Of a stretch of 64,000 bases of DNA, positions 12,833 to 22,677 are shown in pieces (position 1 is the stretch's first letter; each line of letters opens with the position of its first letter). Location: assembly GCA_014529385.2 (NCBI GenBank), contig CM043942.1, positions 112,130,141-112,194,140 on the forward strand, read 5' to 3'. The DNA is from Adiantum capillus-veneris (lineage: Eukaryota > Streptophyta > Polypodiopsida > Polypodiales > Pteridaceae). The notes beneath the pieces were generated by a model. That model was given only the letters and a program-made list of their open reading frames with translations, was not told where the DNA came from and searched no databases. The position numbers and the translations under genes are program-made.

Positions 12833-15598
12833 ATGTCTCTTCGCGACATAACCAATGAATCACCTGCGCCGTCATCTACTAGGTCAACTAATGTCATTCT
12901 GCGTTTACCGATCGAATTTGCTCCCACAAAAAAAAATGACGAGAAAGCATCTCAACCGGCATCCGTGCGACGGTTTCGACGAGAAACCAATGTTGACTTG
13001 TGGCTTGATGGAGGGTTGTATCCAAAAGATCCGCTTGCGGGCTGTCATCCGACATTCCGTACACTCCCAAGCTTAATCAAATATGTGGGAGAAGGAGAAC
13101 GTGGTCTTCTTGGGTATTATAAGAGATTGGACTCCAATCACGCAAGTGCGTCGGTATATTTTCGACAACAATGTCAAGTGTTACACATTCATTCCACAAA
13201 TCTCCAACAACAACTATATACCACAGAGAAACAACTCAAAGATCTTAAAGAGGAGATGAAAGCTACAAAAACAGAGGTAATTAAGCTACAGATTGCAACG
13301 ATGTACCGAAAAGCCACTCCATTTGGCATGCGTGAGCGTAAGAGGGAGTTCTCTTCCATTGAAAAATTAGCCTCTAATGGAGGGGCATGGGCATGTAAGA
13401 AGCGGATCACGGAAACCAGGTATGTTTTTTAATTCACAATGTTCATAACTCTCAAATAATTTCCATCAATTTGTAACTCAGTTCACCTTTTGAAATAGGA
13501 CATATATACAAGATGTGTGTGGAAGTTTTAGACAAGAGGACCGTTGCAATCTTCTCCTAGGATGCATCTCAAAGGAATATATACTTTACATCATAGGTTG
13601 TGAAAAGTCCAAACACATGAAAGATGCCATCACAAAGGAGATCCTAAAAAAGATCTCTAACCTTGTGTCTGAGGATGATGTCCAGAGAGCTTGTGATGAG
13701 GTTGGGATCAACACAAATGCATACCATGCACTTCACGGATTGATGAAAGATGCATTACGAGAGCAAGGCATCACGGAGAATTTATTTCCTATTCCATATA
13801 GGGTCCGACTTGCAAAAAAAGCAAACAATGATCTCATTCGGGAATCCCTTGGCGAATACAAACACATTGAAGGATCCATGATGTACTCTTCCACGAGTGC
13901 CAAGTCACGTGGTAATATAAAGGGAGGCAATACTATTCCTAATGGGGCAAAGTATTTTAGTTATCATCAATTCAACAATATTTTTGTTGAGTTGAAACGA
14001 CTACAACGAGCTATGGTTAAATTTTATGCTTTGTCTCCACAAGGTAATACAAATTGTAATGTCATTTTTTATTTGTATTGAATATCATTTAGTATACCAA
14101 TTCAATTCATGTGTTGTTTCAGTACTTGGAGAGAAGCTCATATTTATTCTGAAGTTAGATGAATGTCAAATTGTCAAAGGACGGAGATTGGAACATATGA
14201 GTGTGACACTCATGGAATGAGGCAATGTTTTTTGCAAAAGTCGATGCTATCGGTTATCATTCTCAGAAACCATCTTTCAGTGTACAATCAGAAAAAGAAA
14301 TATGGTGGTTAGGAGCTTTTGAAGTTCCGAAAGAGACTCATGAGGTGTTGGCATGGGTCTTCTCTATGATCCCGTGGATCAGAGAGGTTATTAAGGCACA
14401 ACTAGAGGGAGAAAAGCTAGAAGTAGATGGAGTAGGTACATTTGATGTTGAGTGGCACTTAGGAGGTGATCTAAAAACAATCAAATGTATACTTGGGTGT
14501 AAACAAGGTGCTTCATCACTTCTTCCTTGTCCATATTGTGTACGAGGATACAAAGAGAGTACTCGTGGCTCCACGTCTTCAAAGAAAAGTGTCAAGGGAA
14601 GTCGGACAACAAGGTCAATGGATGATGATGCAAGGGATTGGGTGTGCTCGGTGTTGAAGTGTCCTTTCATGGAGGTCCCCAATTGGTCGAAAAAAGATAA
14701 AACATGGCATCCCATTATCAATTTTCCACTTACAAATGTACACTTTTGCACTTTGCATTCCTTTATGCGTGTATTTGATCGCTTGTTAAAGCTTCACATA
14801 GAGTACGCTTTCACAATGAAACCACTTTCTAGATCTGTGGAAGCCATTGGAATAGTTGAAGCAATTCTAAATTCGATTGGATGTCATGGTGGCAATGTTT
14901 CTATCATCGTCGGTGAGGTGGAAAATATGCATGAAGTGCCACAAAAAGTATCTATGAATGGTGTGAAAGCACATAGTTTTTTCAAGAAACCAGAGATGCA
15001 AAAGGAGAGGGGTGAGGAGGATGCTCCATGGGAGCTGTGGAAAGCACTTTGCAAGTGTACGACCGATCAAGATTCAAATCCCGTGCTTGTAGATCTACGT
15101 AGGCAAGTGTGGCACCACTTGGAGTTAGTGCTTCAAATCATGTGGAAACCCCAAACCACGAGCGAGCAACAAAATTTTTTCAAAGATCACATTTTGAATT
15201 TCACTAAATAATTTGTGCAAGCGTGGGGAGAGAGCAATATCACACACTACATGGTAAGTTACTTTGTTCAGTTCAAATTTTGATGCTATACATAAACATT
15301 TATTTGATCTAAGCATTTTTTCTTGATGCAACATATTTTGTATGCGCATGGAGCATTCTTTATGTCAAAATATGGTTCATTAGACATGTGCAGCACTCAA
15401 CGAATGGAAAAATCACATTATCGAGCCAAAGGTGTTTACTTTAAAAATACACGTCACGGTGGTGGAACTACGAGATCCAACTACATGAAGGAGATGTTGT
15501 CAAGTCTTGCCAAGGAGGTTAGGAGACAATCTCGACTTACTGCTAAAGAGAAATGGAGAAACTCCACCGGACCCCTTAATCATGCTAGGTGGCATTAA
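12833..15598 (+). pseudogene. four-exon transposase-like gene (RNase H-like, DDE/D candidate), three small lesions
   Basis: Proposed exons are 12833-13419, 13499-14043, 14123-15253 and about 15332-15598. The three introns are 79, 79 and 78 bp with GT starts, and reading frames match across the first two junctions. Exon 1 has a basic/serine-rich start and a coiled coil (about residues 115-150). Exons 2-4 hold blocks I associate with uncharacterised transposase-like proteins of many eukaryotes: TYIQDVCGSFRQ, KLDECQIVKGRRLEHMSV, SFSVQSEKEIWWLGAFEVPK, EWHLGGDLKTIKCILG, a CPYC pair, FVQAWGESNITHYM, and MEKSH followed by NTRHGGG. LDE, GGDLK and MEKSH supply acidic residues that could form the catalytic triad; this is inference. 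Lesions: one extra base near 14,214 causing a stop at 14,218, TAA at 15,209, and AA instead of AG at the last acceptor (15,330-15,331). Superfamily name not assigned. Confidence 0.6.
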
Positions 15599-15860
15599 AA
15601 TCGCCATAGAGTGGGTAAACGTTGGTTACCCATCATGTAAAAAAAATGATGCTATGCAATGTAATGTTTATGTTTGTAGATGTCTTTGTTGAGTTGCATA
15701 TAATACTTCTCCATTTATCTATTTTTTATTTTTTTTATTTTGATGATATTCAGAGTTTTTTTAAGTGGCCTAGTCAAGTGTGAAGAGACCTATTTTTTTT
15801 TAAATAGAGGGCTTTTAGAGAAGAGGGAGTCTCATTTTCAATCTTGCCCCTTCTTACACA

Positions 15861-16700
15861 ATGGCCCGCACAAAGCAAACAGCAAGAAAAGATCAACCTT
15901 TTTTTGCTCACCCTCACTCATCCATCCAAGGTGCTCAAAAACCACCTTGGATACACGAACAAGAGCTCTTAGAAGAGATGGAGAGGGAATGGTCAGGTGA
16001 AGAGCAACAAGATGGACAACCTTCACGCAAGAAGAAACGGGTAGTGACATTAGACACAGAAACCAAGACTGACAACGAAGCACAAATCCCACCATGGAGC
16101 GGACAGGAGATCCCAATCAATCATCGAGTCCCGGCTGGGAAGACATTGCCACATGGCTTCGGCGCTCTGCCGTCATATCAGCCTAGAGGTGATCATGGGT
16201 TACTAAATGAAGAGGATTTTGAGGATGTAGAAGACGAGCCAGTTGGAGGGCAGGGTGGAGTTGAAGAGCTAGTTGGAGCACATGGTGGCCTTGGAGATGC
16301 GCACACTCCTCCTCGCAAGCCCTCTCGTAAGAAGAAATTTTTTTTCAAGGTTCGCCCTCGCAAGGCCCATGTCCCAGATGCTACCATCCCTCAACAACGG
16401 GCTCCTGCTGTGAAGCGACACATTCCAAAGGCGTTGCAAGAGATTCGTCACTATCAAAAAACTTCAGACCTTCTCATCCGCAAGGCACCATTCGCACGTT
16501 TGGTGAAAGACATCATGCAAAGTTATCGAATGGCGTTTCGAGTTCAAGGTATCGCCGTAGAAGCTCTGCAAGAAGCGGCAGAATATCATCTAATTTCTCT
16601 TTTTGAAGACACCAACTTGTGTGCTATTCATGCGAAACGGGTGACAATAATGCCCAAGGATTTAGCTCTTGCGCGTCGAATCAGAGGAGAGACAAATTGA
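15861..16700 (+). CDS. histone H3-like protein with long N-tail insertion
   Basis: An intact 279-codon frame without introns. Residues 1-10 are exactly the H3 tail start, [10 protein letters not shown], keeping R2, K4, R8 and K9; S10 is D. Residues 11-185 have no H3 counterpart: an acidic stretch (about 35-50, 116-126), Gly-rich parts, and two PSRKKK motifs (54-59, 154-159). Residues 186-279 are a complete H3 histone fold, with [18 protein letters not shown], then [14 protein letters not shown] and VTIMPKD...ARRIRG. Equivalents of H3 K56, C110, H113, K115 and K122 are kept; K79 is R and D81 is A. Loop 1 has the normal length, unlike most CENH3. Such a protein should pair with H4 in nucleosomes. 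A TTTAAATAG word about 60 bp upstream may be the core promoter. The gene lies between a transposase-like gene (263 bp upstream) and a foldback. Start is certain from the H3 N-terminus. Ordinary H3 is about 136 residues. Confidence 0.85.
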   Translation: MARTKQTARKDQPFFAHPHSSIQGAQKPPWIHEQELLEEMEREWSGEEQQDGQPSRKKKRVVTLDTETKTDNEAQIPPWSGQEIPINHRVPAGKTLPHGFGALPSYQPRGDHGLLNEEDFEDVEDEPVGGQGGVEELVGAHGGLGDAHTPPRKPSRKKKFFFKVRPRKAHVPDATIPQQRAPAVKRHIPKALQEIRHYQKTSDLLIRKAPFARLVKDIMQSYRMAFRVQGIAVEALQEAAEYHLISLFEDTNLCAIHAKRVTIMPKDLALARRIRGETN

Positions 16701-16823
16701 ATTTGACTTTTATGCAATTTATGCAATGTAAAGATATCTTTTTGAAATATAATGAGTTGTGGCTTTTTTAAATATAACGAGTCGTTTACATTTGTGTTTT
16801 AAGTGATATAAGTAGAACTAAGT

Positions 16824-16825
<2 letters not shown>

Positions 16826-16856
<31 letters not shown>
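16826..16856. repeat. (GA)n microsatellite
   Basis: About 31 bp of GA dinucleotides between the H3-like gene and the foldback. Confidence 0.95.
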
Positions 16857-16858
<2 letters not shown>

Positions 16859-16894
16859 TCGATAGAAGAGCTGTCAACCAAGTGTGGTTGATTG

Positions 16895-17119
16895 AATAAC
16901 CAAAAAAGCATAATATCATTGTATTCTTATAAACCTAGCCTAAAGAAGGTTGAAAAAATTTGTCTGGGGGCTTGCCGCAGAGGCGCACGAGAAGGCAGAA
17001 GTAACATTTACTTTTGCCTTCTCGCGCGCCTCTGTGGCAAGCCCCTAGACATCTTTTTTAAACGTTCTTTAGGCTAGGTTTATAAGAATACAATGATATT
17101 ATTCTTTTTTGGTGTTATT
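16895..17119. repeat. 225-bp foldback (long inverted repeat) between convergent genes
   Basis: The left arm AATAACCAAAAAAGCATAAT and following sequence is matched by the reverse complement of the right arm up to 17119, with a loop of a few bases at about 17007. The arms are around 110 bp each and differ by a few substitutions and a 2-bp gap. They include CTTATAAACCTAGCCTAAAG and GAGGCGCRCGAGAAGGC. It may be a foldback MITE or a transcribed hairpin. No clear target duplication was found. Confidence 0.9.
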
Positions 17120-17355
17120 TATATGAAAAAAACTCTTTATTTTGGTTCAGAGAATTGCACAATCATATCACAAGAGAGAACCAATCACCTACTGTCTATC
17201 GTACCATAAACTCAATACAGAAGATGTAAAGTACTAGTTAAAATCAAGCCCCATTCGAAATTTGAAATAGCAAAGTACAAAGATGTGATATATCTCATTA
17301 AAAATTTGAAAGAGTTAATTACAAGATTTATGCAGCTATTGAGTACTTGAGCCAT

Positions 17356-18501
17356 CTAAGATATGGCGAGCAATGTTTTCTCAGCACTCTTGGATGAGAA
17401 TGCAACAATGAAAATTAACGTAATCACAAAACAAAAATTAATTAATACCTCTTGTTTTTCGTCGTCCTCATCGTTTATTCCTTTGCTGTCAAGAGAAATA
17501 GATGAAATGGGAGCCATAGCGACACTCTCAAGTTCATCTATATGAACAGGCATAGGAGTGCGTTGGGCTTCAAGCAATGCGTGTGTAGCTACAAACTCAT
17601 CCTCCGACACAGATGAGTTCGGTGCATCTGTCACCACCACCATTTCCAACTCCACTGTATCTACCACACTCTCTCCAAGGGGTAGGAGGCTTCGATCCAG
17701 TGGATCGAAAGAGGGGTCAATGGCAAAGGACTCTATAGTGGCACAGAGGATGGACAGACACTCATCCATGCGGATGTCAAAAGTCTTTTCAAGATCATGT
17801 AAAAACAAATATTCCTCCCCATTTATGACAATTCGGGAGAGGTGTTAAAAAAAAAACCTCCGGAGTTAATGTCTCCTCCGACGCATCTGCAGAGGGCTTA
17901 AAGGATGCTTCTACACCCTCATCACCAAAGGATTTGGCGGCATCCATGACACCTCCTGGGTAGGTTAGGGCAAGAATATTTCCCTCTTTGCTTGCATCCC
18001 AGGCTGCAGTAATGGGCTCCTTTGTGTCCTTGACGACACCCCCAAGGCGCAAATGAGGCAAACTCACCTCAGATCTTTTAGGCTCCTCCACAAGAAGAAA
18101 CACAAAAGTCGCCAAGCGACTTAGAAACTAGGTGCCGACCTTCTTCTTTTTCAAATGTGAATCTTCAATGTATCGACCTGCCTTACCCGGAATGACACAA
18201 AATCACTGAAGCCACTAGGTGAAAGTCCCGGTCGCCTTTGTGTATGTAGCGAAGCAAATTACATGGAATCCACAATTCCCCTTGTCCGACAATTGGTACA
18301 TCATACTTATCGATGCAGATTTCAAAAAAATCCAAGATAGGATGAAAAGATTGGCTGTTTAGGTGAATAGTTGCATTCACATCAGGGAATTGGGTGAAGA
18401 AATTTGTGGAGATCGTCACGATCTTGCCACTCAGTTGTTTGTAAAAACGCTTGAAAGCGTTGTAACGCCATGGCTTCTGGAGGGGTGGAGGAGGTTTCCA
18501 T
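17356..18501 (-). pseudogene. decayed minus-strand gene A, unknown function
   Basis: The proposed start is the ATG at 18,501 (METSSTPPEAMALQRFQ...), about 100 bp downstream of a TATA box on this strand. The frame shifts near 18,400 into QFPDVNATIHLNSQSFHPIL and GELWIPCNLLRYIHKGDRDF, stopping at 18,183. Coding-like sequence resumes at 18,115-17,795 (VEEPKRSEVSLPHLRLGGVV...) and 17,808-17,356, ending in an acidic, Ser-rich region (DSKGINDEDDEK) and a TAG at 17,356. Some breaks may be introns, others lesions. I do not recognise a domain. It is convergent with the H3-like gene, with the foldback between. Confidence 0.45.
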
Positions 18502-18603
18502 AATGCTAGCTCCTAAGGTAGGAATGCAAAGAGTGCTAGAGCTCAAATGAGAGTGTGAACAAGCTATGTAGGTGAATTGTGAAAATGGTAGGGTTTAGGA
18601 GGC

Positions 18604-18611
18604 TTTATATA
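18604..18611 (-). promoter_or_regulatory. TATA box of gene A
   Basis: Minus-strand CTATATAAAGCC, about 100 bp before the proposed ATG at 18,501. On the coding strand it is immediately preceded by a run of 21 G. Confidence 0.5.
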
Positions 18612-18612
18612 G

Positions 18613-18643
<31 letters not shown>

Positions 18644-18652
18644 AAAAAAAAA
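18613..18652. repeat. homopolymer pair: C21 then A19
   Basis: Plus strand reads 21 C (18613-18633) followed by 19 A (18634-18652). On the strand of gene A this is T19-G21 abutting the TATA box. Assembly length may be inexact. Confidence 0.9.
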
Positions 18653-18887
18653 CAATAATTAAAATATTAAACAATTTTTATAAAGTAACACAAATAACAA
18701 GAAGTTATAAAAAACTTTCAAATTAAATTACAATCATTTAACTCTAAAAACGCATCACTATGACTTTAAGATAATGTGCATTGCCAAAATTTGATACAAC
18801 CATCTGCTTGAACTTACAATTGTGATATTATAAGAAATTTAAGTACAAAACATAACTACTCTAATGATAAAATCAGATTCTCTTCTG

Positions 18888-20272
18888 TCATCCACGTCTT
18901 TTCAATTTGAATCGTGCTCTCCATGCAGCTACCAATCTAGGAAAAAAAAGAAATAGCATACCCACCTTAGAGCAAGGAATAATCCAAAGAACATAAAGAT
19001 AACATAATTAAGAGAGAAAAATCATTCACCTTATGTCATCCGATGCAAAATTTTGTATCTTCTCCATGCTCTAAACCCATTATCACTAAATGCTCCCGCA
19101 CATTGGCCAATGTCCAATGCTTGTTCACTTGGACGGTCTCAACGGCACCACTCGACAATTTGATTGCAATATCAAATACCTCGATTGTAGCATCGGTGGA
19201 TTGCAATGGAATCCATTCACCAAGCTTGCATATCCATCTTTCATAGAAGTACCGCACGTAAAGGGTGCAGCGCACCTTGATGAAACGGATAGCAATGCCG
19301 AAACTTCCAACCTAACACCGAAAGCGATCTAGGTTGTGTGAAGTCCTTCAAGATACCCCCTCTTCTCGCCAAGGATGGCTTCTAATGTATCGTAATTTAG
19401 ATCTTTGCAAACATACATAGTATTTGTATGATGGAAAGGCAAAGATCCGAATATGCTAGCGAAGACATAAGCAAGATAACACCATCCAAGCCCAACGAAA
19501 CGCGAGGCTTTTCCAAATTTTAATGATGCTCTCACATCAGCTACAATCTTGGCTTTCAAAGACATTACAGTGAATGCTTCTAGCTTTGGCCACTCCATGC
19601 TATGCAAGGTTGTATCCTCCAAAGGTTGTAGCTCTCCGTAGCCTTCCTCATCTGTAGATACAATGTACTTGTGGGTGTAGAAGAACACCCTTTGTCGTGC
19701 AAGGTTTGATGAAGTTGTGTATGAGAAGAGCATATCCCCAAGACTTTCATGCATGGCCGTAAATGTGCCTTAAAGGCACGAGAGCGGTTGCTCTCGTGCC
19801 TTTAAGAAGAGCACGAGACTTGCATATCCCCAAGACTTGCATACATGGCCGTAAATGTGCCTTAAAGGCAGAAGAGCGGTTGCTCCTCCACAAGGCTAGA
19901 AGGGAAAACATCTACATAGAAACAAAACAATCCGTCAGATGTAAAAAGTCCAATTTTTTGTTACCACCAAAACCATTGAAGTGCAAGGGACATACAATTA
20001 TAAGGAAAATCCCTTGGGTTGGTGATCCCTCGTAGATGCATGTGTCCAAACATGAAGACATGTTGAACGATTGCCACCGCACCCTTGTCTCTTACTTGCT
20101 TGAAGCCTATTAGTCTTCCCTTCCAATGGAGATCAACGTTTGTTCTTTCATGAACACGATGGGGACCGATTGCGGTCTTGAAAAACCTGAGGTTCCCATT
20201 GCTGCTTCTCATTCTTCGAGTTGTGGAGAACCATACTTTGAATGATGGGTTTGGGGCGTCTATTTTGACCAT
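18888..20272 (-). pseudogene. decayed minus-strand gene B, unknown function, at least one intron
   Basis: A proposed start at 20,272 gives MVKIDAPNPSFKVWFSTTRR and a 103-residue frame with HERTNVDLHWKGRLIGFKQV. Coding-like sequence continues at 19,754-19,329 (RVFFYTHKYIVSTDEEGYGE; RFVGLGWCYLAYVFASIFG) and 19,275-19,036 (VRYFYERWICKLGEWIPLQ; VETVQVNKHWTLANVREHL). After a one-base frame problem near 19,036, a GT-AG intron (about 19,029-18,937, 93 bp) joins to a last exon reading LVAAWRARFKLKRRG with its stop at 18,888. Frames change near 19,330 and in the duplicated part at 19,730-19,895, so the gene is damaged. I do not recognise a family; the VETVQVNKHW part might be ubiquitin-like, but this is a guess. 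Confidence 0.45.
19730..19895. repeat. 92-bp tandem duplication with perfect 17-bp hairpin
   Basis: GCATATCCCCAAGACTT starts at 19,730 and again at 19,822, each followed by GCCGTAAATGTGCCTTAAAG. In the first copy 19,769-19,785 and 19,790-19,806 form a perfect 17-bp stem (CTTAAAGGCACGAGAGC) with a GGTT loop. It lies inside gene B. Confidence 0.9.
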
Positions 20273-20295
20273 TGTTTGCCATGGATGCTTAAGTG

Positions 20296-20555
20296 GGAGC
20301 TTGAAATTGCAATGGAGAGCTTGGGCAAGGAGGAGGGAGACAGAGTTTAGAGAGAGAGTGGGAGCTTAAACTTGCAATGGAGAGCTTAAGGAAGGAGGAG
20401 GGAGACAAAGTTTAGAGAGAGAGTGGGAGCTTAAAGTTGCAATGGAGAGCTTGAGAAAGGAGGAGGGAGACAGAGTTTAGAGAGAGAGTGGGAGCTTAAA
20501 GTTGCAATGGAGAGCTTGAAGAAGGAGGAAGGTGTAAGAGTTTAGAGAGAGAGTG
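20296..20555. repeat. four 65-bp tandem repeats upstream of gene B
   Basis: Units start at 20,296, 20,361, 20,426 and 20,491 with GGAGCTTRAAVTTGCAATGG and end with TTTAGAGAGAGAGTG. On the strand of gene B they form a CT-rich repeated stretch ending about 24 bp before the proposed ATG. Confidence 0.92.
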
Positions 20556-20743
20556 AGAGCTTTGTGTTATGGAAAGGGGCTATGGAGGAAGGGAGTCTTG
20601 GGAAAAAGGTTCTAGAGTGAGAAACGACTTTTTGATCATAGGGTAGGTTTGGGGGGAGTTTTGGATGGAATATTTTGATTTTTTTTTTTGAAAATTTTGA
20701 AATTTTAGGGTTTTTGCAAAAACGTATCTGTGGACCCACCACT

Positions 20744-20768
20744 CCCCCCCCCCCCCCCCCCCCCCCCC
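20744..20768. repeat. C25 homopolymer
   Basis: A run of about 25 C, about 470 bp upstream of gene B on its strand, similar to the run at the gene A promoter. Confidence 0.9.
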
Positions 20769-21488
20769 TTTTTCCCCCTCCCTCTTTTACCCATCCACCT
20801 CCCTCTAGGATACAAAGCAATAAATGAGTGGACAACCCTATTATTCTCTCTACTTTCTTCGGTTCTAAACTTATATACATTGCTCTCTTTCTATTAGGTA
20901 GAGCCTAATTAACCTTAATCATATAAGGCCCAAGGAGAGTCCACATATTTCCTAATGTCTCTCTAGCAATCACTATCCCAACAGTTCGTTCGAAGTGCCG
21001 CGGCACCTCTTTCTTTATAAGTCTAAATATATTTCGATCGAAATATACTTCGATCGAACTCCTTTTTATTCGGATATGCACGTATAATACGGATATATAG
21101 CGTATAAATTCGTAATATACGTACAATTTATAATATACGGGCATATAAATGCAAACAGGGTGCTAGTGTAGTCCCGTGCTCCTTCCACTTCTTGGTTGAG
21201 ACTATGAGACCTCAAATTAGGGTTTCCACTCCTCAAATAACTACTTGAGATTATCCAATGAAGTACTAAAGCTTCCATGAAATGATCACGACAAGAACTC
21301 AAAAGTGTCATTTTAGGAATTTTAACAGGTCGAATGAGCACTACATCTGTGCAATTGGGAGCAAGGCTATACCTAATCTTCACACACACAAGAGTTTTGA
21401 GTTAGTATTTGTTCTTTTTGAAAGTGGAGATTTCATGGATGGAGTTTTGTTCTATTTTAGTGTGTTTTTGACTTCAAATCATCAACGC
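20769..21488. other. stretch without recognised gene, with a perfect palindrome
   Basis: Contains a perfect 20-bp palindrome, TATATTTCGATCGAAATATA, at 21,028-21,047, followed by another CGATCGAA. Otherwise AT-rich. It is the left flank of the young LTR element; continuity resumes at about 27,170. Confidence 0.5.
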
Positions 21489-22624
21489 TGTGAGCGGGAT
21501 GAAAACACACACAGCGCCTCTATAACGACCCGACACACACTCTTGGAAAGATACACACACACACTATGGGGCACCACTCGGCTTACACAACACACCTGGC
21601 CGAGACAGGGAACACACCTCTGGAGTGAGAGGAGAGAGACTATCCACTTGCCCACTCCACACAGAGACACACACACACACACACAAAAGCTCAGCTCAAA
21701 AGAGAAGAAATTCTGATGTTTAGATACAAATGAGCTTGGGCCAACACCAATGGGGCAAACAGTTCACACAATATGGGTAAAAGATACCAGATACAATCAC
21801 AAATTGGAGAAGAAGCTTCACTCACCGGAGAAGATTACACAGAAAAACAGCAGAAAAAGAGTGAGGAATTTGGCAAAATGGACAGCGCCATCGCGTCCGG
21901 AACGGCCCAAAACCCCAGTCTACAATGTCAAAGTGCTCAAATCCGACCTCGGATGAGCAGTTTACGGCCAAAACAGGCTCCAAAATGAGCAAAAACACAC
22001 CTGCGGCTGTTCCTCCTCTCTTCTCCACGTTTTTTCTGGTCTTCTCTCTGTTTTTTCAGTTCCCACACTTAGCTTTTTTAGTTGGGCACCCTTGGCCTTT
22101 TAGATGACCTCAAACGGACCCCGAACAGGCCAAAAACTGACCTCGCAGTGCATAGTTGTCACCTTTTTGCATCATTCGCACACCTGGCACTCAGCTTTTT
22201 CCAATAATGCATCTCGCCACCACGTGAAGTGGCCCCAAAAAAAGGTCCTCATGATGACCTTTCTGCATAATTCTCACAAGCAAACACCCACGTTGTGTCC
22301 GTCCTCATCTGCGTGCAAATATTGACCTCGTTCGCCCTCCTGACGCCACTAGATGCCATCTGACGCACCTGCTGACCTCACGTCGTCGGCCCGCGGATAG
22401 CTTCCTCGAGAAGTTTTACGCGCTACCAACTCCTCCTTATTGTAGAAAAACACAATGGTACTAGTAACGATGAAAATCGATGCACTATGTACATGGTGTC
22501 CTACCTGTACACATGTGGGCCCCACGTAACCACCTGGCTCTGGAAAATGGGCAATACTTTATTTGATGCACCATGCATGGGTATGTACATATGCGCAATC
22601 CCTTGCTCCAAAAAACTCCTGACA
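21489..22624 (-). repeat. 3' LTR of the 21.5-27.2 kb element
   Basis: Direct copy of 26,034-27,169 at a constant offset of 4545 bp, so no net length difference. By eye I find about five substitutions. It includes an (AC)n tract and several TGACCTC words. Confidence 0.95.
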
Positions 22625-22645
22625 TAATTTGCCCACCCCCTAGCC
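22625..22645 (-). promoter_or_regulatory. polypurine tract
   Basis: Minus strand GGCTAGGGGGTGGGC lies just upstream of the 3' LTR start, as expected for plus-strand DNA priming in reverse transcription. Confidence 0.6.
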
Positions 22646-22677
22646 TGCTAGAGCATTCATGCTCAGCAGCAGCAACA

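Noticed and set aside
14338-14751. 137-codon minus-strand frame inside the transposase-like gene
   Set aside because: It is antisense to well-supported plus-strand coding sequence and has no domain.
15861-16700. Reading the H3-like gene as a centromeric H3 (CENH3)
   Set aside because: Loop 1 is not lengthened, the tail start is canonical H3, and [14 protein letters not shown] is canonical; CENH3 usually departs at these places.
12351-20856. AAAGTAGAGAGAA inverted pair as proven terminal repeats
   Set aside because: Only 13 bp and low complexity in a purine-rich region; kept only as a hint.
21482-22325. Several open frames of 60-144 codons repeated at about 26.0-26.9 kb
   Set aside because: They lie in the two LTRs and recur only because the LTRs are copies; no domain and no codon-like constraint is visible.
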